A DNA stretch of 8,342 nt, taken from NCBI GenBank assembly GCA_027021685.1, contig JALUTW010000334.1, forward strand, positions 1-8,342, in the 5' to 3' direction. Under the pieces are notes generated by a model, which had not been told where the DNA came from, searched no databases, and worked only from the letters and a program-made list of their open reading frames with translations. The DNA comes from Chromatiales bacterium. GTDB lineage: Bacteria > Pseudomonadota > Gammaproteobacteria > CAMYNG01. The position numbers and the translations under genes are program-made. Positions 1-6,778 of this stretch are shown piece by piece (position 1 is the stretch's first letter; the number at the start of each line of letters is the position of its first letter).

Positions 1-544
1 GGCCGTTCTTGATGGTGTCGCCCACGGCGGCGCTGCTGGAGGGTTCGCCCACCAGGCACCAGTCGATCCTTTCCCTGCGTTCCTGCAGGGTCTCCACCAC
101 CCGCACGGTGCCGTCCACTGCCGGGCCCTCCTCGTCGGACGTGATAAGAAAGGCGATGCTGCCGCGGTGGCCGGGGTGCGCGGCGGCAAAGCGCTCGCAG
201 GCGGTGATCATGGCGGCCAGCGAGCCCTTCATGTCCGCCGCGCCGCGCCCCCACAGCATGCCGTCGGCCACCATGGGTTCGAAGGGCGGGAAGCGCCAGG
301 CCGCCGCGTCTCCCGGCGGCACCACGTCGGTATGGCCGGCGAACACGAACAGCGGACCGCTGCTGCCGCGCCGCGCCCACAGGTTGTTCACCTCGCCGAA
401 GGGCATGGGCTCGGCGGCAAAGCCGCAGGCCGCCAGGCGCCGGGCGATGATCTCCTGGCAGCCGGCGTCGTCCGGCGTCACCGAGGGCCGGGCGATGAGC
501 TCCTCGGCCAGGGCCAGGGTCTCGGGGTCGGCCGGCGCGTTCAT
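1..544 (-). CDS. dapE: Succinyl-diaminopimelate desuccinylase, N-terminal part (cut by window edge)
   Basis: The enzyme hydrolyses N-succinyl-LL-2,6-diaminopimelate to LL-diaminopimelate and succinate in the cytoplasm, in the lysine/peptidoglycan precursor pathway. The 181 visible codons cover roughly the first half of a family of about 375 residues (M20 metallopeptidase fold). GHTDVVPPGD holds H71 and catalytic D73; GRGAADMKGS holds D104, the residue bridging the two zinc ions; SDEE gives catalytic E138 and zinc ligand E139; VGEPSS gives zinc ligand E167. All match the H. influenzae enzyme (H67, D69, D100, E134, E135, E163) with a constant shift of four residues. The ATG at 544 places the ARPSVTPDDAGCQ motif a few residues further in than in E. 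coli. No clear Shine-Dalgarno precedes it; a GTG ten codons upstream (574) is a less likely alternative. It lies 166 bp after dapD and is probably co-transcribed with it. Confidence 0.97.
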   Translation of the reverse strand, partial: MNAPADPETLALAEELIARPSVTPDDAGCQEIIARRLAACGFAAEPMPFGEVNNLWARRGSSGPLFVFAGHTDVVPPGDAAAWRFPPFEPMVADGMLWGRGAADMKGSLAAMITACERFAAAHPGHRGSIAFLITSDEEGPAVDGTVRVVETLQERRERIDWCLVGEPSSSAAVGDTIKNG

Positions 545-710
545 GTCCGCGGCCGGCAGGGGCGTCCCGGACACCCGCTCACCCGGGGACCGCCGCCGGG
601 GAAGGTCCGGTGGTTTGCTATCCGTCCCCGGGATGGCGCAGAAGCCGCAGAATCGCGGGGCGGGTTCGGGCTCCAGGGCCGGAAGTGCAGTGACATCGGG
701 AACAGTTGAT
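545..710 (-). other. dapD-dapE spacer, no convincing gene
   Basis: This 166-bp gap separates two genes that probably share a transcript. I see no good promoter hexamers, no intrinsic terminator with a T-tract, and no coding sequence with a ribosome binding site. A 51-codon minus-strand frame (696 to 541) ends in an ATGA overlap with the dapE start, but it is Arg/Pro-rich like a GC-driven shadow. The dapE frame itself stays open upstream through an FCGFC stretch but has no plausible start there. In related genomes an ArsC/Spx-family (YffB-like) gene often sits near dapC/dapD/dapE; none is present here. Confidence 0.5.
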
Positions 711-1532
711 TCAGATGTTGCGCAGGAGCTCGTTGATGCCCACCTTGGCCCGGGTCTTGTCGTCCACCCGCTTGACGATGACGGCACAGTAGAGGCTGTA
801 GCTGCCATCCTTGGACGGCAGGCTGCCGGGCACCACCACCGCACCGGCCGGAACCCGGCCGTAGAGGACCTCGCCGCTCTCGCGGTCATAGATCCGGGTG
901 CTCTGGCCGATGTAGACGCCCATGGAGATCACCGCGCCTTCCTCCACGATGACGCCCTCCACGATCTCGGAGCGGGCACCGATGAAGCAGTTGTCCTCGA
1001 TGATGGTGGGCGCGGCCTGCAACGGCTCCAGCACCCCGCCGATGCCCACCCCGCCGGAGAGGTGCACGTTCTTGCCGATCTGGGCACAGGATCCCACCGT
1101 GGCCCAGGTGTCCACCATGGTGCCCGAGTCCACGTAGGCACCGATGTTGACGTAGGAGGGCATGAGCACCACGCCGGAGGCGATGTAGGCGCCCTTGCGC
1201 ACCGTGGCCGGCGGCACCACCCGCACGCCGGCGGCGCGGAACTCGCGCGAGTTGGTGTCGGCATACTTGGGCGGCACCTTGTCGAAGTAATTGGTGAAGC
1301 CGCCCTTCATGAAAGTGTTGTCCTGGATGCGGAACGACAGGAGCACCGCCTTCTTGAGCCACTCGTTGACCCGCCATTCGCCGTCCACCTTTTCCGCCAC
1401 CCGCAGCTCGCCGCGGTCCAGCTTGTCGATGGCTTCCTCGACGGCCTCCTTGACGATGGTGTCCACGCTGCGCGGCGTGATCTCGGCGCGGTTTTCGAAG
1501 GCCTGTTCGATGATGGACTGGATGTCGCTCAT
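711..1532 (-). CDS. dapD: 2,3,4,5-tetrahydropyridine-2,6-dicarboxylate N-succinyltransferase
   Basis: DapD transfers succinyl from succinyl-CoA to tetrahydrodipicolinate, opening the succinylase branch of lysine synthesis; it works as a cytoplasmic trimer. The protein is 273 residues, essentially the family length (E. coli about 274). An alpha-helical N-terminal domain (about 1-100, with NEWLKKAVLLSFR at 56-68) is followed by a left-handed beta-helix made of hexapeptide repeats (about 105-235: AYIASGVVL, VNIGAYVDSGTMV, SCAQIGKNVHLSGGVGIGG). D141 and E189 lie at the positions proposed as catalytic in studied DapD enzymes. The C-terminal part (SYSLYCAVIVKRVDDKTRAKVGINELLR) is the usual CoA-binding end. 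The start is the ATG at 1532, with a GGAGAA ribosome binding site eight bases upstream. It begins 22 bp after the dapC stop, which indicates one operon. Confidence 0.98.
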   Translation of the reverse strand: MSDIQSIIEQAFENRAEITPRSVDTIVKEAVEEAIDKLDRGELRVAEKVDGEWRVNEWLKKAVLLSFRIQDNTFMKGGFTNYFDKVPPKYADTNSREFRAAGVRVVPPATVRKGAYIASGVVLMPSYVNIGAYVDSGTMVDTWATVGSCAQIGKNVHLSGGVGIGGVLEPLQAAPTIIEDNCFIGARSEIVEGVIVEEGAVISMGVYIGQSTRIYDRESGEVLYGRVPAGAVVVPGSLPSKDGSYSLYCAVIVKRVDDKTRAKVGINELLRNI

Positions 1533-1540
1533 GGGCTGGG

Positions 1541-1546
1541 TTCTCC
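1541..1546 (-). promoter_or_regulatory. Ribosome binding site of dapD
   Basis: GGAGAA on the minus strand, eight bases before the dapD ATG and inside the 22-bp dapC-dapD gap. It supports the ATG at 1532 as start and is the only clear Shine-Dalgarno among the minus-strand genes of the window. Confidence 0.8.
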
Positions 1547-1554
1547 GGTGTCGT

Positions 1555-2754
1555 TCATGTCAGCGAAGCGGCGAAGGATCTTATCCGATCGGCCGCCTCC
1601 ACGCATTCGTCCAGCGTGCCCACCAGGGCCAGGCGCACGTGGCCGGCACCGGGATTGCAGCCGCCGGCCTCGCGCGAGAGAAAGCTGCCGGGCAGCACGG
1701 TGACATTGGCCGCGGCGTACAACCGGCGGGCGAACTCGGTGTCGTCGATGGGGGTGCGCGGCCACAGGTAGAACCCGGCCTCGGGCCGCTCCACGGGCAG
1801 CACCGGGCCGAGGATGTCCAGCACCGCGTCGAACTTCTCGCGGTAGGCGGCGCGGTTGGCCCGCACGTGCTCCTCGTCGCTCCAGGCCGCGATGCTGGCC
1901 TGCTGGAAGGGCGGGGCCATGGCGCAACCGTGGTAGACCCGGTAGCGCAGGAAGGCGGCCAGTACACCGGGGTCGCCGGCCACGAACCCGGAGCGCAGGC
2001 CCGGCAGGTTGGAGCGCTTGGACAGGCTGTGGAACACCACGCAGCGTTCGAAGTTCTCCCGCCCCATGGCCGCGGCCGCCTGCAGCAGGCCGGGTGGCGG
2101 CCGGTCCTCGTCGAAGTAGATCTCGGAGTAGCATTCGTCGGAGGCGATGACGAAGTCGTGCTCGTCGGCCAGGGCGATGACCCGCTGCAGGTAGTCCAGC
2201 GGCATCACCGCGCCGGCGGGGTTGCCCGGGGTGCACAGGTAGAGGAGCTGGCAGCGGTGCCAGACCGCGGCCGGCACCGCGTCCAGATCCGGCAGGTAGC
2301 CGGTGGCCGGCGTGGTGTTGAGATACACGGGCTCGGCCCCGGCCAGCAGCGCCGCACCCTCGTAGATCTGGTAGAAGGGGTTGGGCATGAGCACGGCGGC
2401 GCCGGCCGTGCGCTCCACCACCGCCTGGGCGAAGGCGAACAGGGCCTCGCGGGTGCCGTTGACCGGCAGCACGTGGCGCGCGGGATCCACGCTGCCGCGG
2501 GCCAGGCCGAAGCGCCGCTCGCACCACGCGGCACAGGCGGCACGCAGGCCGTCCTCGCCGCGGGTCAGGGGATAGCGGCCCAGCCCCTCCAGGGCCTCGC
2601 GTACCGCGCCGAGCACGAATGCCGGCGGGGCATGGCGCGGCTCGCCGATGGACAGGGCGATGTGCTGCAGGCGGGCCGGCGGGGTCACTCCCTGCCTGAG
2701 GGCCAGCAGGCGCTCGAAGGGGTAGGGATGCAGGCGCTGGAGGTCGGGGTTCAT
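1555..2754 (-). CDS. dapC: N-succinyldiaminopimelate aminotransferase (class I PLP enzyme)
   Basis: DapC transaminates N-succinyl-2-amino-6-ketopimelate with glutamate, the step between DapD and DapE. The protein is 399 residues, a normal length for fold-type I aminotransferases. Visible landmarks: substrate-pocket segment ALSIGEPRHAPP (33-44), NGTREALF (99-106), TPGNPAG with N178, SDECYSE with D206 and Y209, the PLP-lysine segment SLSKRSNLPGLRSG with K246, and GHVRLAL with R374 expected to bind the substrate carboxylate. The N-terminal MNPDLQRLHPYPFERL resembles gamma/betaproteobacterial DapC. The specific role rests on this resemblance and on the adjacent dapD and dapE; related enzymes acting on other amino acids share the fold. 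The ATG at 2754 is the only reasonable start and has no obvious Shine-Dalgarno. It is the first gene of the dapCDE run. Confidence 0.94.
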   Translation of the reverse strand: MNPDLQRLHPYPFERLLALRQGVTPPARLQHIALSIGEPRHAPPAFVLGAVREALEGLGRYPLTRGEDGLRAACAAWCERRFGLARGSVDPARHVLPVNGTREALFAFAQAVVERTAGAAVLMPNPFYQIYEGAALLAGAEPVYLNTTPATGYLPDLDAVPAAVWHRCQLLYLCTPGNPAGAVMPLDYLQRVIALADEHDFVIASDECYSEIYFDEDRPPPGLLQAAAAMGRENFERCVVFHSLSKRSNLPGLRSGFVAGDPGVLAAFLRYRVYHGCAMAPPFQQASIAAWSDEEHVRANRAAYREKFDAVLDILGPVLPVERPEAGFYLWPRTPIDDTEFARRLYAAANVTVLPGSFLSREAGGCNPGAGHVRLALVGTLDECVEAADRIRSFAASLT

Positions 2755-2803
2755 GCCGGTGACTGCTTGCGGAGCACGGAAAAGCCGGCATTATACCGGC
2801 ATG
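2752..2803. repeat. 9-bp inverted repeat containing both divergent start codons
   Basis: CATGCCGGT (2752-2760) and ACCGGCATG (2795-2803) are perfect reverse complements separated by 34 bp. Each arm contains the start codon of one divergent gene, dapC on the minus strand and the VOC gene on the plus strand, so both translation starts have the same -6 to +3 context. A further GCCGG at 2784-2788 pairs with CCGGC at 2796-2800 around the -10 region. The repeat could be an operator or chance: a similar CCGGCATG also occurs at the glnD start. Confidence 0.5.
2767..2797 (+). promoter_or_regulatory. Candidate promoter of the VOC gene
   Basis: TTGCGG (2767-2772) lies 16 bp before CATTAT (2789-2794), or 19 bp before TATACC (2792-2797). 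Either -10 puts the transcription start at or within a few bases of the ATG at 2801, which implies a leaderless mRNA. No Shine-Dalgarno sequence is present upstream of that ATG, which agrees with this. The element overlaps the minus-strand dapC -10. Confidence 0.35.
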
Positions 2804-2818
2804 GAATCCCCCGTACTG
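2790..2818 (-). promoter_or_regulatory. Candidate promoter of dapC-dapD-dapE
   Basis: On the minus strand a perfect -10 hexamer TATAAT occupies 2795-2790. At 17 bp spacing the -35 position (2818-2813) reads CAGTAC, a poor match, so the -10 must carry most of the recognition or an activator is needed. Predicted start is near 2783, giving a leader of about 29 nt before the dapC ATG. The -35 region lies inside the first codons of the VOC gene. Confidence 0.5.
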
Positions 2819-3181
2819 CACCACGCGAGCGTGCTCGTCGCCGACACGCAGCGGGCGCTGGACTTCTGGCACGGGCTGCTCGGGTTGCCCGTGGCCGACG
2901 GGCGGCCCGACCTCGGCTACCCCGGTGCCTGGCTCGAGGCCGGCCCCGGCCTGCAGATACACCTGCTCGAGCTGCCGGATCCCTGTGCCGGGCGGGAACG
3001 CCCCGCGCACGGCGGGCGCGACGCCCACGTGGCATTGCGGGTGGCCGATTTCGAGGCCGTGCGCGCGCGCCTCGATGCCGCCGGCGTGCCCTACACCCTG
3101 AGCCGCTCCGGCCGCCAGGCCCTGTTCGTGCGCGACCCCGACGGGAACGCGGTGGAACTCATCGGGGCGACGGGCGGTTGA
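2801..3181 (+). CDS. VOC-superfamily (glyoxalase/bleomycin-resistance fold) protein
   Basis: A 126-residue, probably metal-dependent cytoplasmic protein of the vicinal oxygen chelate superfamily; its substrate cannot be told from sequence. Two beta-alpha-beta-beta-beta modules are visible: HHASVLVADTQRALDFWHGLLGL (residues 7-29, given here as the first module) with GLQIHLLEL, then HVALRVADFEAVRARLDAAG with ALFVRDPDGNAVEL. The likely metal ligands are H8 (or H7), H54, H76 and E119, the usual VOC spacing, so the site looks intact. The RDPDGN-VE motif near the C-terminus is typical. I chose ATG 2801, not the in-frame ATG at 2753, because the extra 16 residues are not part of the fold and would cover the whole dapC promoter region. 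The gene is divergent from dapC and convergent with glnD, so it is transcribed alone. Alternatives such as glyoxalase I, dioxygenase or FosA-like resistance enzyme cannot be separated. Confidence 0.88.
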   Translation: MESPVLHHASVLVADTQRALDFWHGLLGLPVADGRPDLGYPGAWLEAGPGLQIHLLELPDPCAGRERPAHGGRDAHVALRVADFEAVRARLDAAGVPYTLSRSGRQALFVRDPDGNAVELIGATGG

Positions 3182-3187
3182 GCCCGA

Positions 3188-3206
3188 CGCCGGCACAGAG
3201 CCGGCG
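3188..3206. terminator. Hairpin between convergent VOC gene and glnD
   Basis: CGCCGGC (3188-3194) and GCCGGCG (3200-3206) form a perfect 7-bp stem with a 5-nt loop ACAGA, seven bases after the VOC stop and about 50 bases past the glnD stop. It is the only strong hairpin in the 73-bp convergent gap and could serve both directions. Neither side has a real T-tract (CATTCCCGGCTTTCC on the plus side), so it may be an inefficient terminator or an mRNA 3' end stabiliser. Confidence 0.4.
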
Positions 3207-3254
3207 CATTCCCGGCTTTCCCGGCCGGACGGGTGATGCCGCCGCCCCGGGAGG

Positions 3255-5936
3255 TCAGGTCACCGCCTGCTGCAGCGGCTCCACGTCCTCGTCCAGCAGG
3301 CGCGCCACTTCGCGCCGCAGGCATGCCTGCTCTTTCTCGTCCAGCGGGCCGCCGCCGGCACCGGTGACGAAGAAGATGTCTTCGGCCCGTTCGCCGTAGG
3401 TGGCGATCTTGGCCTTGACCACCCGTACCCGGCAGTGGGCCAGGGCCAGCCCCACCCGCGACAGCAGTCCCGGCCGGTCCAGGGCCACCAGCTCCATCAT
3501 GGTGCGGGCCTGGCCGCCCGGGTCCGGGCCGAAGCCCAGCTGGGCGGGAAAGCGGAAGTGACGCCGCTGGCGCGGCAGGTGGGGCTCGCCGGCGGGTTCG
3601 ACCAGGCGGCCCTCGGCCAGCCGGCGGCGCAGGTGATCGCGGATCTCCTGCAGCCGGCGCGCCCCGGCGACGGGCTGGTTGCCGGCATCCAGCACGCGGA
3701 AGGTGTCCAGCACGTGGCCGTCGCGGGTGTTGATGACGCGGGCATCCACCACGTTGAGGCCGAGCTGGTCCAGGGCCTGGGCCAGGAGGGCGAAGAGCTC
3801 GTCCCGGTCCGGGCCGTAGATGACGATGTCGTTGCCGCCGCGGGTGCCGTGCTCGTCCAGCAGGACCAGGTAGTCGTCTGCTGCCGGCCGGGTGAGGATG
3901 GCCTCGGTGTGCCAGGCGATCTCGCCGGGCTCGCAGCGCAGGAAGTAGTCCTCGCCCAGGGTCTCCCACAGGGCCTCGATGTCGGTCGTGGCGAGGTCGG
4001 CGGCGGCCAGCCGTTCCAGGGCCTCGGCCCGGGTCTTGGCCGCGGCCTCGGAGGCGATCTCCGGGTTGTGCAGGCCGCGGCGCAGGGCGCGCCGGGTCTT
4101 GATGTAGAGCTCGCGCAGCAGGGCATCGCGCCAGGCGTTCCACAGCTCCGGGTTGGTGGCGCGGATGTCCGCCACCGTGAGCAGGTAGAGGTACTCCAGG
4201 TGGGTGACATCGCCCACCTGGCGCGCGAAGGCGTTGATCACCTCGGGATCGCTCAGGTCACGGCGCTGGGCGGTGGTGGACATGAGCAGGTGATGGCGCA
4301 CCAGCCACACCACCAGGTTGGTGTCATAGGCGGGCAGGTCGTGGCGCTGGCAGAACGCGCGCGCGTCCTCGGCGCCCAGCTCGGAGTGGTCGCCGCCACG
4401 GCCCTTGGCGATGTCGTGGTAGAGGGCGGCGATGATGAGCAGCTCCTGCTTGGGGATGCGCTGGATGATCTGGCTGCACAGCGGGAATTCGTGGGCGTGC
4501 TCCGCCACCGTGAAGCGGCGCAGGTTGCGCACCACGAACAGGGTGTGTTCGTCCACGGTGTAGACGTGGAACAGGTCGTGCTGCATCTGGCCCACGATGT
4601 GCCCGAACTCGGGCAGGTAGGCGGCCAGCACGCCGTAGCGGTTCATGCGCCGCAGCTCGTGGGTGACGCCCTCGCGCTGGCGCAGCAGCTCCATGAACAG
4701 GCTGCGGCAGGCGAGACTGGCGCGGAAGTCCGGATCGATGAGGTAGCGGTGGTCGCGGATGAGGCGGATGGTGTTGGCGCGCACGCCCTTGAGCTCCGGA
4801 CGCTGGGCCATGAGCAGGAACACCTCAAGCAGGGCGAAGGGATAGCGGCGGAACACGCCGGGGTCCCTGACCTCGAGGAAGCCGTGGCGCGACTGGAAGC
4901 GGCGGTTGATCTCCACCGGGGCGGCGGTGTCGCCGGCATACAGGATCTCCTCCTGGAACAGTTGCAGCAGCATCTCGTTGAGCCGGGACAGCTCCATGAC
5001 GGTGCGGTAGTACTGCTTCATGAACTGTTCCACCGCCAGGTGCTGCGGGGTGTCGCGGTAGCCGAAGTGCGCCGCCAGGCGCCGCTGCTGGTCGAACAGC
5101 AGTCGGTCTTCGCGCCGGCCGGTGAAGACATGGAGGCCGAAGCGGACCTGCCACAGGAAGGCCTGACCCTCCGCCAGCGAACGGAACTCGGTCTCGGTGA
5201 GGAAGCCGTGGGTGACCAGCTCGTGGAGCTGGCCGGCGCCGAAGTGGCGCCGGGTCACCCAGCCAATGACCTGGATGTCGCGCAGGCCGCCCGGGCCCTC
5301 CTTGACGTTGGGCTCCAGGTTGTAGGCGGTGTCGTTGAACTTGGCGTGGCGCCGCTTCTGCTCCTCCCACTTGGCGGCGAAGAAATCACGGCTGGGCCAC
5401 AGGTGCTCCGGCCCGCAGGCGGCCTGCTGGCGGGCGAACAGATCCGTGTCGCCGTCGAGCAGGCGCGCCTCCTGGATGTTGGTGGCCACGGTGATGTCTC
5501 GCGCCGCCTCGGCCACGCACTCGTCCACCGTGCGCACGCTGTGGCCGGTGTCCAGGCCCATGTCCCACAGGAAGGTGAGAAAGGCCTGCAGGGCCTCGCC
5601 GTGTTCCTCGGGGGCGCGGCGGCTCAGGATCATGATGTCCACGTCGGAGGCCGGGTGCAGCTCGCCGCGGCCGTAGCCGCCCACCGCCACCAGGGCCAGC
5701 CCGGCGGCGACGGGATCGGGAAAGTGGCGGCGCCATGCGCGGACGATGAACTCGTCCACCACCCGCGCATGGAGCGGCACCAGCTCGGTGGCGGCATGGC
5801 CCTCCAGCCAGCGCCGCCTGATGACCTCCCGGGCCCGGCGCAGGGCGTCGCGGAACACCGCCGCGGCATCACCGGCGGCGAGGGCGGAATCCAGGGCCGC
5901 CGCGTCGAACAGCTCGCGGTCCAGCGGGGCGGTCAT
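3255..5936 (-). CDS. glnD: [Protein-PII] uridylyltransferase / uridylyl-removing enzyme
   Basis: GlnD is the cytoplasmic glutamine sensor of the nitrogen regulatory cascade: it uridylylates PII (GlnB/GlnK) when glutamine is low and removes UMP when it is high, setting glutamine synthetase activity and NtrBC signalling. The protein is 893 residues (E. coli 890). Domains in order: nucleotidyltransferase with GGYGRGELHPASDVD (86-100; metal-binding D98 and D100) and the EPNVKEGPGGLRD segment (208-220); HD hydrolase domain with H464, H507-D508 and H517; first ACT domain about 701-775 (GNDIVIYGPDRDELF); second ACT domain about 813-885 (ELVALDRPGLLSRVG). All active-site motifs are intact, so both activities are expected. 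The ATG at 5936 overlaps the map stop in ATGA; without a good Shine-Dalgarno, translation is probably coupled to map. Confidence 0.98.
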   Translation of the reverse strand: MTAPLDRELFDAAALDSALAAGDAAAVFRDALRRAREVIRRRWLEGHAATELVPLHARVVDEFIVRAWRRHFPDPVAAGLALVAVGGYGRGELHPASDVDIMILSRRAPEEHGEALQAFLTFLWDMGLDTGHSVRTVDECVAEAARDITVATNIQEARLLDGDTDLFARQQAACGPEHLWPSRDFFAAKWEEQKRRHAKFNDTAYNLEPNVKEGPGGLRDIQVIGWVTRRHFGAGQLHELVTHGFLTETEFRSLAEGQAFLWQVRFGLHVFTGRREDRLLFDQQRRLAAHFGYRDTPQHLAVEQFMKQYYRTVMELSRLNEMLLQLFQEEILYAGDTAAPVEINRRFQSRHGFLEVRDPGVFRRYPFALLEVFLLMAQRPELKGVRANTIRLIRDHRYLIDPDFRASLACRSLFMELLRQREGVTHELRRMNRYGVLAAYLPEFGHIVGQMQHDLFHVYTVDEHTLFVVRNLRRFTVAEHAHEFPLCSQIIQRIPKQELLIIAALYHDIAKGRGGDHSELGAEDARAFCQRHDLPAYDTNLVVWLVRHHLLMSTTAQRRDLSDPEVINAFARQVGDVTHLEYLYLLTVADIRATNPELWNAWRDALLRELYIKTRRALRRGLHNPEIASEAAAKTRAEALERLAAADLATTDIEALWETLGEDYFLRCEPGEIAWHTEAILTRPAADDYLVLLDEHGTRGGNDIVIYGPDRDELFALLAQALDQLGLNVVDARVINTRDGHVLDTFRVLDAGNQPVAGARRLQEIRDHLRRRLAEGRLVEPAGEPHLPRQRRHFRFPAQLGFGPDPGGQARTMMELVALDRPGLLSRVGLALAHCRVRVVKAKIATYGERAEDIFFVTGAGGGPLDEKEQACLRREVARLLDEDVEPLQQAVT

Positions 5937-6709
5937 GCCGGCAGGTCGTCTTCGTCCCGCCGCCGGGTGAGGACCTCGTGGCCCTCCGGCGTGACCAGGA
6001 GGGTGTGCTCCCACTGGGCCGAGAGGCTGCGGTCCCTGGTGACCACGGTCCAGCCGTCCTTGAGCAGTTTCACCTGGCGCCTGCCGGCGTTGATCATGGG
6101 TTCGATGGTGAAGGTCATGCCGGGCTCCAGCACCACGCCGGTGCCGGGCTCGCCGTAGTGCAGGACCTGGGGCTCCTCGTGGAACTCGCGGCCGATGCCG
6201 TGGCCGCAGTACTCCCGCACCACGCTGTAGCCGTGCTTCTCCGCGTGCTGCTGGATGGCGTGGCCGATGTCGCCGAGCCGGGCCCCGGGCCGTACCAGGC
6301 CGATGCCCACCAGCAGGCACTCGCGCGCCACCCGCACCAGCCGCCGGGCCTGGATGGACGGCTCGCCGACGAAGAACATCTTGCTGGTGTCGCCATGGAA
6401 GCCGTCCTTGATCACGGTGATGTCGATGTTGACGATGTCGCCCTTCTTGAGCCGCTTCCCGCCCGGGATGCCGTGGCAGACCACGTGATTGACCGAGGTG
6501 CAGATGGACTTGGGAAAGCCGTGGTAGTTCAGCGGCGCCGGGATGGCCTGCTGCACGTTGACGATGTAGTCGTGGCAGATGCGGTCCAGCTCGTCGGTGG
6601 TGACGCCGGGGCGCACGTGTTCGCCGATCATCTCCAGCACCTCGGCCGCCAGGCGGCCGGCCACGCGCATCTTCTCGATTTCGTCCGGGCTCTTGATGTG
6701 AATGCTCAT
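5933..6709 (-). CDS. map: Type I methionine aminopeptidase
   Basis: Map removes the initiator methionine from nascent cytoplasmic proteins with a small second residue. The protein is 258 residues (E. coli 264) and has the pita-bread fold. The metal ligands are all present: D96 (NIDIT), D107 (GDTSKMF), H170 (CGHGIG), E203 (FTIEPM) and E234 (QWEH), with the substrate-contacting H79 in VNHVVCHGIPG. There is no N-terminal zinc-finger or linker extension, so it is the short type Ia form. The ATG at 6709 starts MSIHIKSPDEIEKMR, which aligns with E. coli MAISIKTPEDIEKMR; the ribosome binding site is weak (GCGAGAC). It is divergent from rpsB, as in many gammaproteobacteria, and overlaps glnD by four bases. 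The C-terminus ends in a short acidic run, DEDD. Confidence 0.98.
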   Translation of the reverse strand: MSIHIKSPDEIEKMRVAGRLAAEVLEMIGEHVRPGVTTDELDRICHDYIVNVQQAIPAPLNYHGFPKSICTSVNHVVCHGIPGGKRLKKGDIVNIDITVIKDGFHGDTSKMFFVGEPSIQARRLVRVARECLLVGIGLVRPGARLGDIGHAIQQHAEKHGYSVVREYCGHGIGREFHEEPQVLHYGEPGTGVVLEPGMTFTIEPMINAGRRQVKLLKDGWTVVTRDRSLSAQWEHTLLVTPEGHEVLTRRRDEDDLPA

Positions 6710-6745
6710 GTCTCGCGGCGGGCCGGGGGCGGCCGGAAACAGAAA

Positions 6746-6764
6746 CGGGGCCCCAGCGGCCCCG
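6746..6764 (-). terminator. GC hairpin with T-rich tail in the map leader
   Basis: Read on the minus strand, CGGGGCC (6764-6758) pairs perfectly with GGCCCCG (6752-6746) across a 5-nt loop, followed by TTTCTGTTTCC. This looks like a weak intrinsic terminator. It lies 37 bases before the map start and downstream of the likely map promoter, so it would act as an attenuator of map-glnD or stop antisense transcription leaving the rpsB region. Confidence 0.4.
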
Positions 6765-6765
6765 C

Positions 6766-6777
6766 CCGACCGGTCGG
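6766..6777. repeat. 12-bp perfect palindrome upstream of the rpsB -35
   Basis: CCGACCGGTCGG is a perfect palindrome ending one base before the rpsB -35 hexamer and lying between the two divergent genes. Its position would suit a dimeric regulator, but about two perfect 12-bp palindromes are expected by chance in a window of this size, more in GC-rich DNA. Confidence 0.3.
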
Positions 6778-6778
6778 A

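Noticed and set aside
541..696. 51-codon minus-strand frame between dapD and dapE ending in an ATGA overlap with dapE
   Set aside because: The overlap would suit coupling, but there is no ribosome binding site and the product is Arg/Pro/Gly-rich, as expected from chance in GC-rich DNA.
9..1703. Long plus-strand open frames antisense to dapE, dapD and dapC
   Set aside because: They are shadows of well-supported minus-strand genes; no ribosome binding site and no protein-like motif was seen.
3435..6158. Long plus-strand open frame antisense to glnD (about 900 codons)
   Set aside because: Composition is Gly/Ala/Val/Leu/His-rich with no recognisable domain, and GlnD on the opposite strand has all its motifs intact. 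It is a codon-bias shadow.
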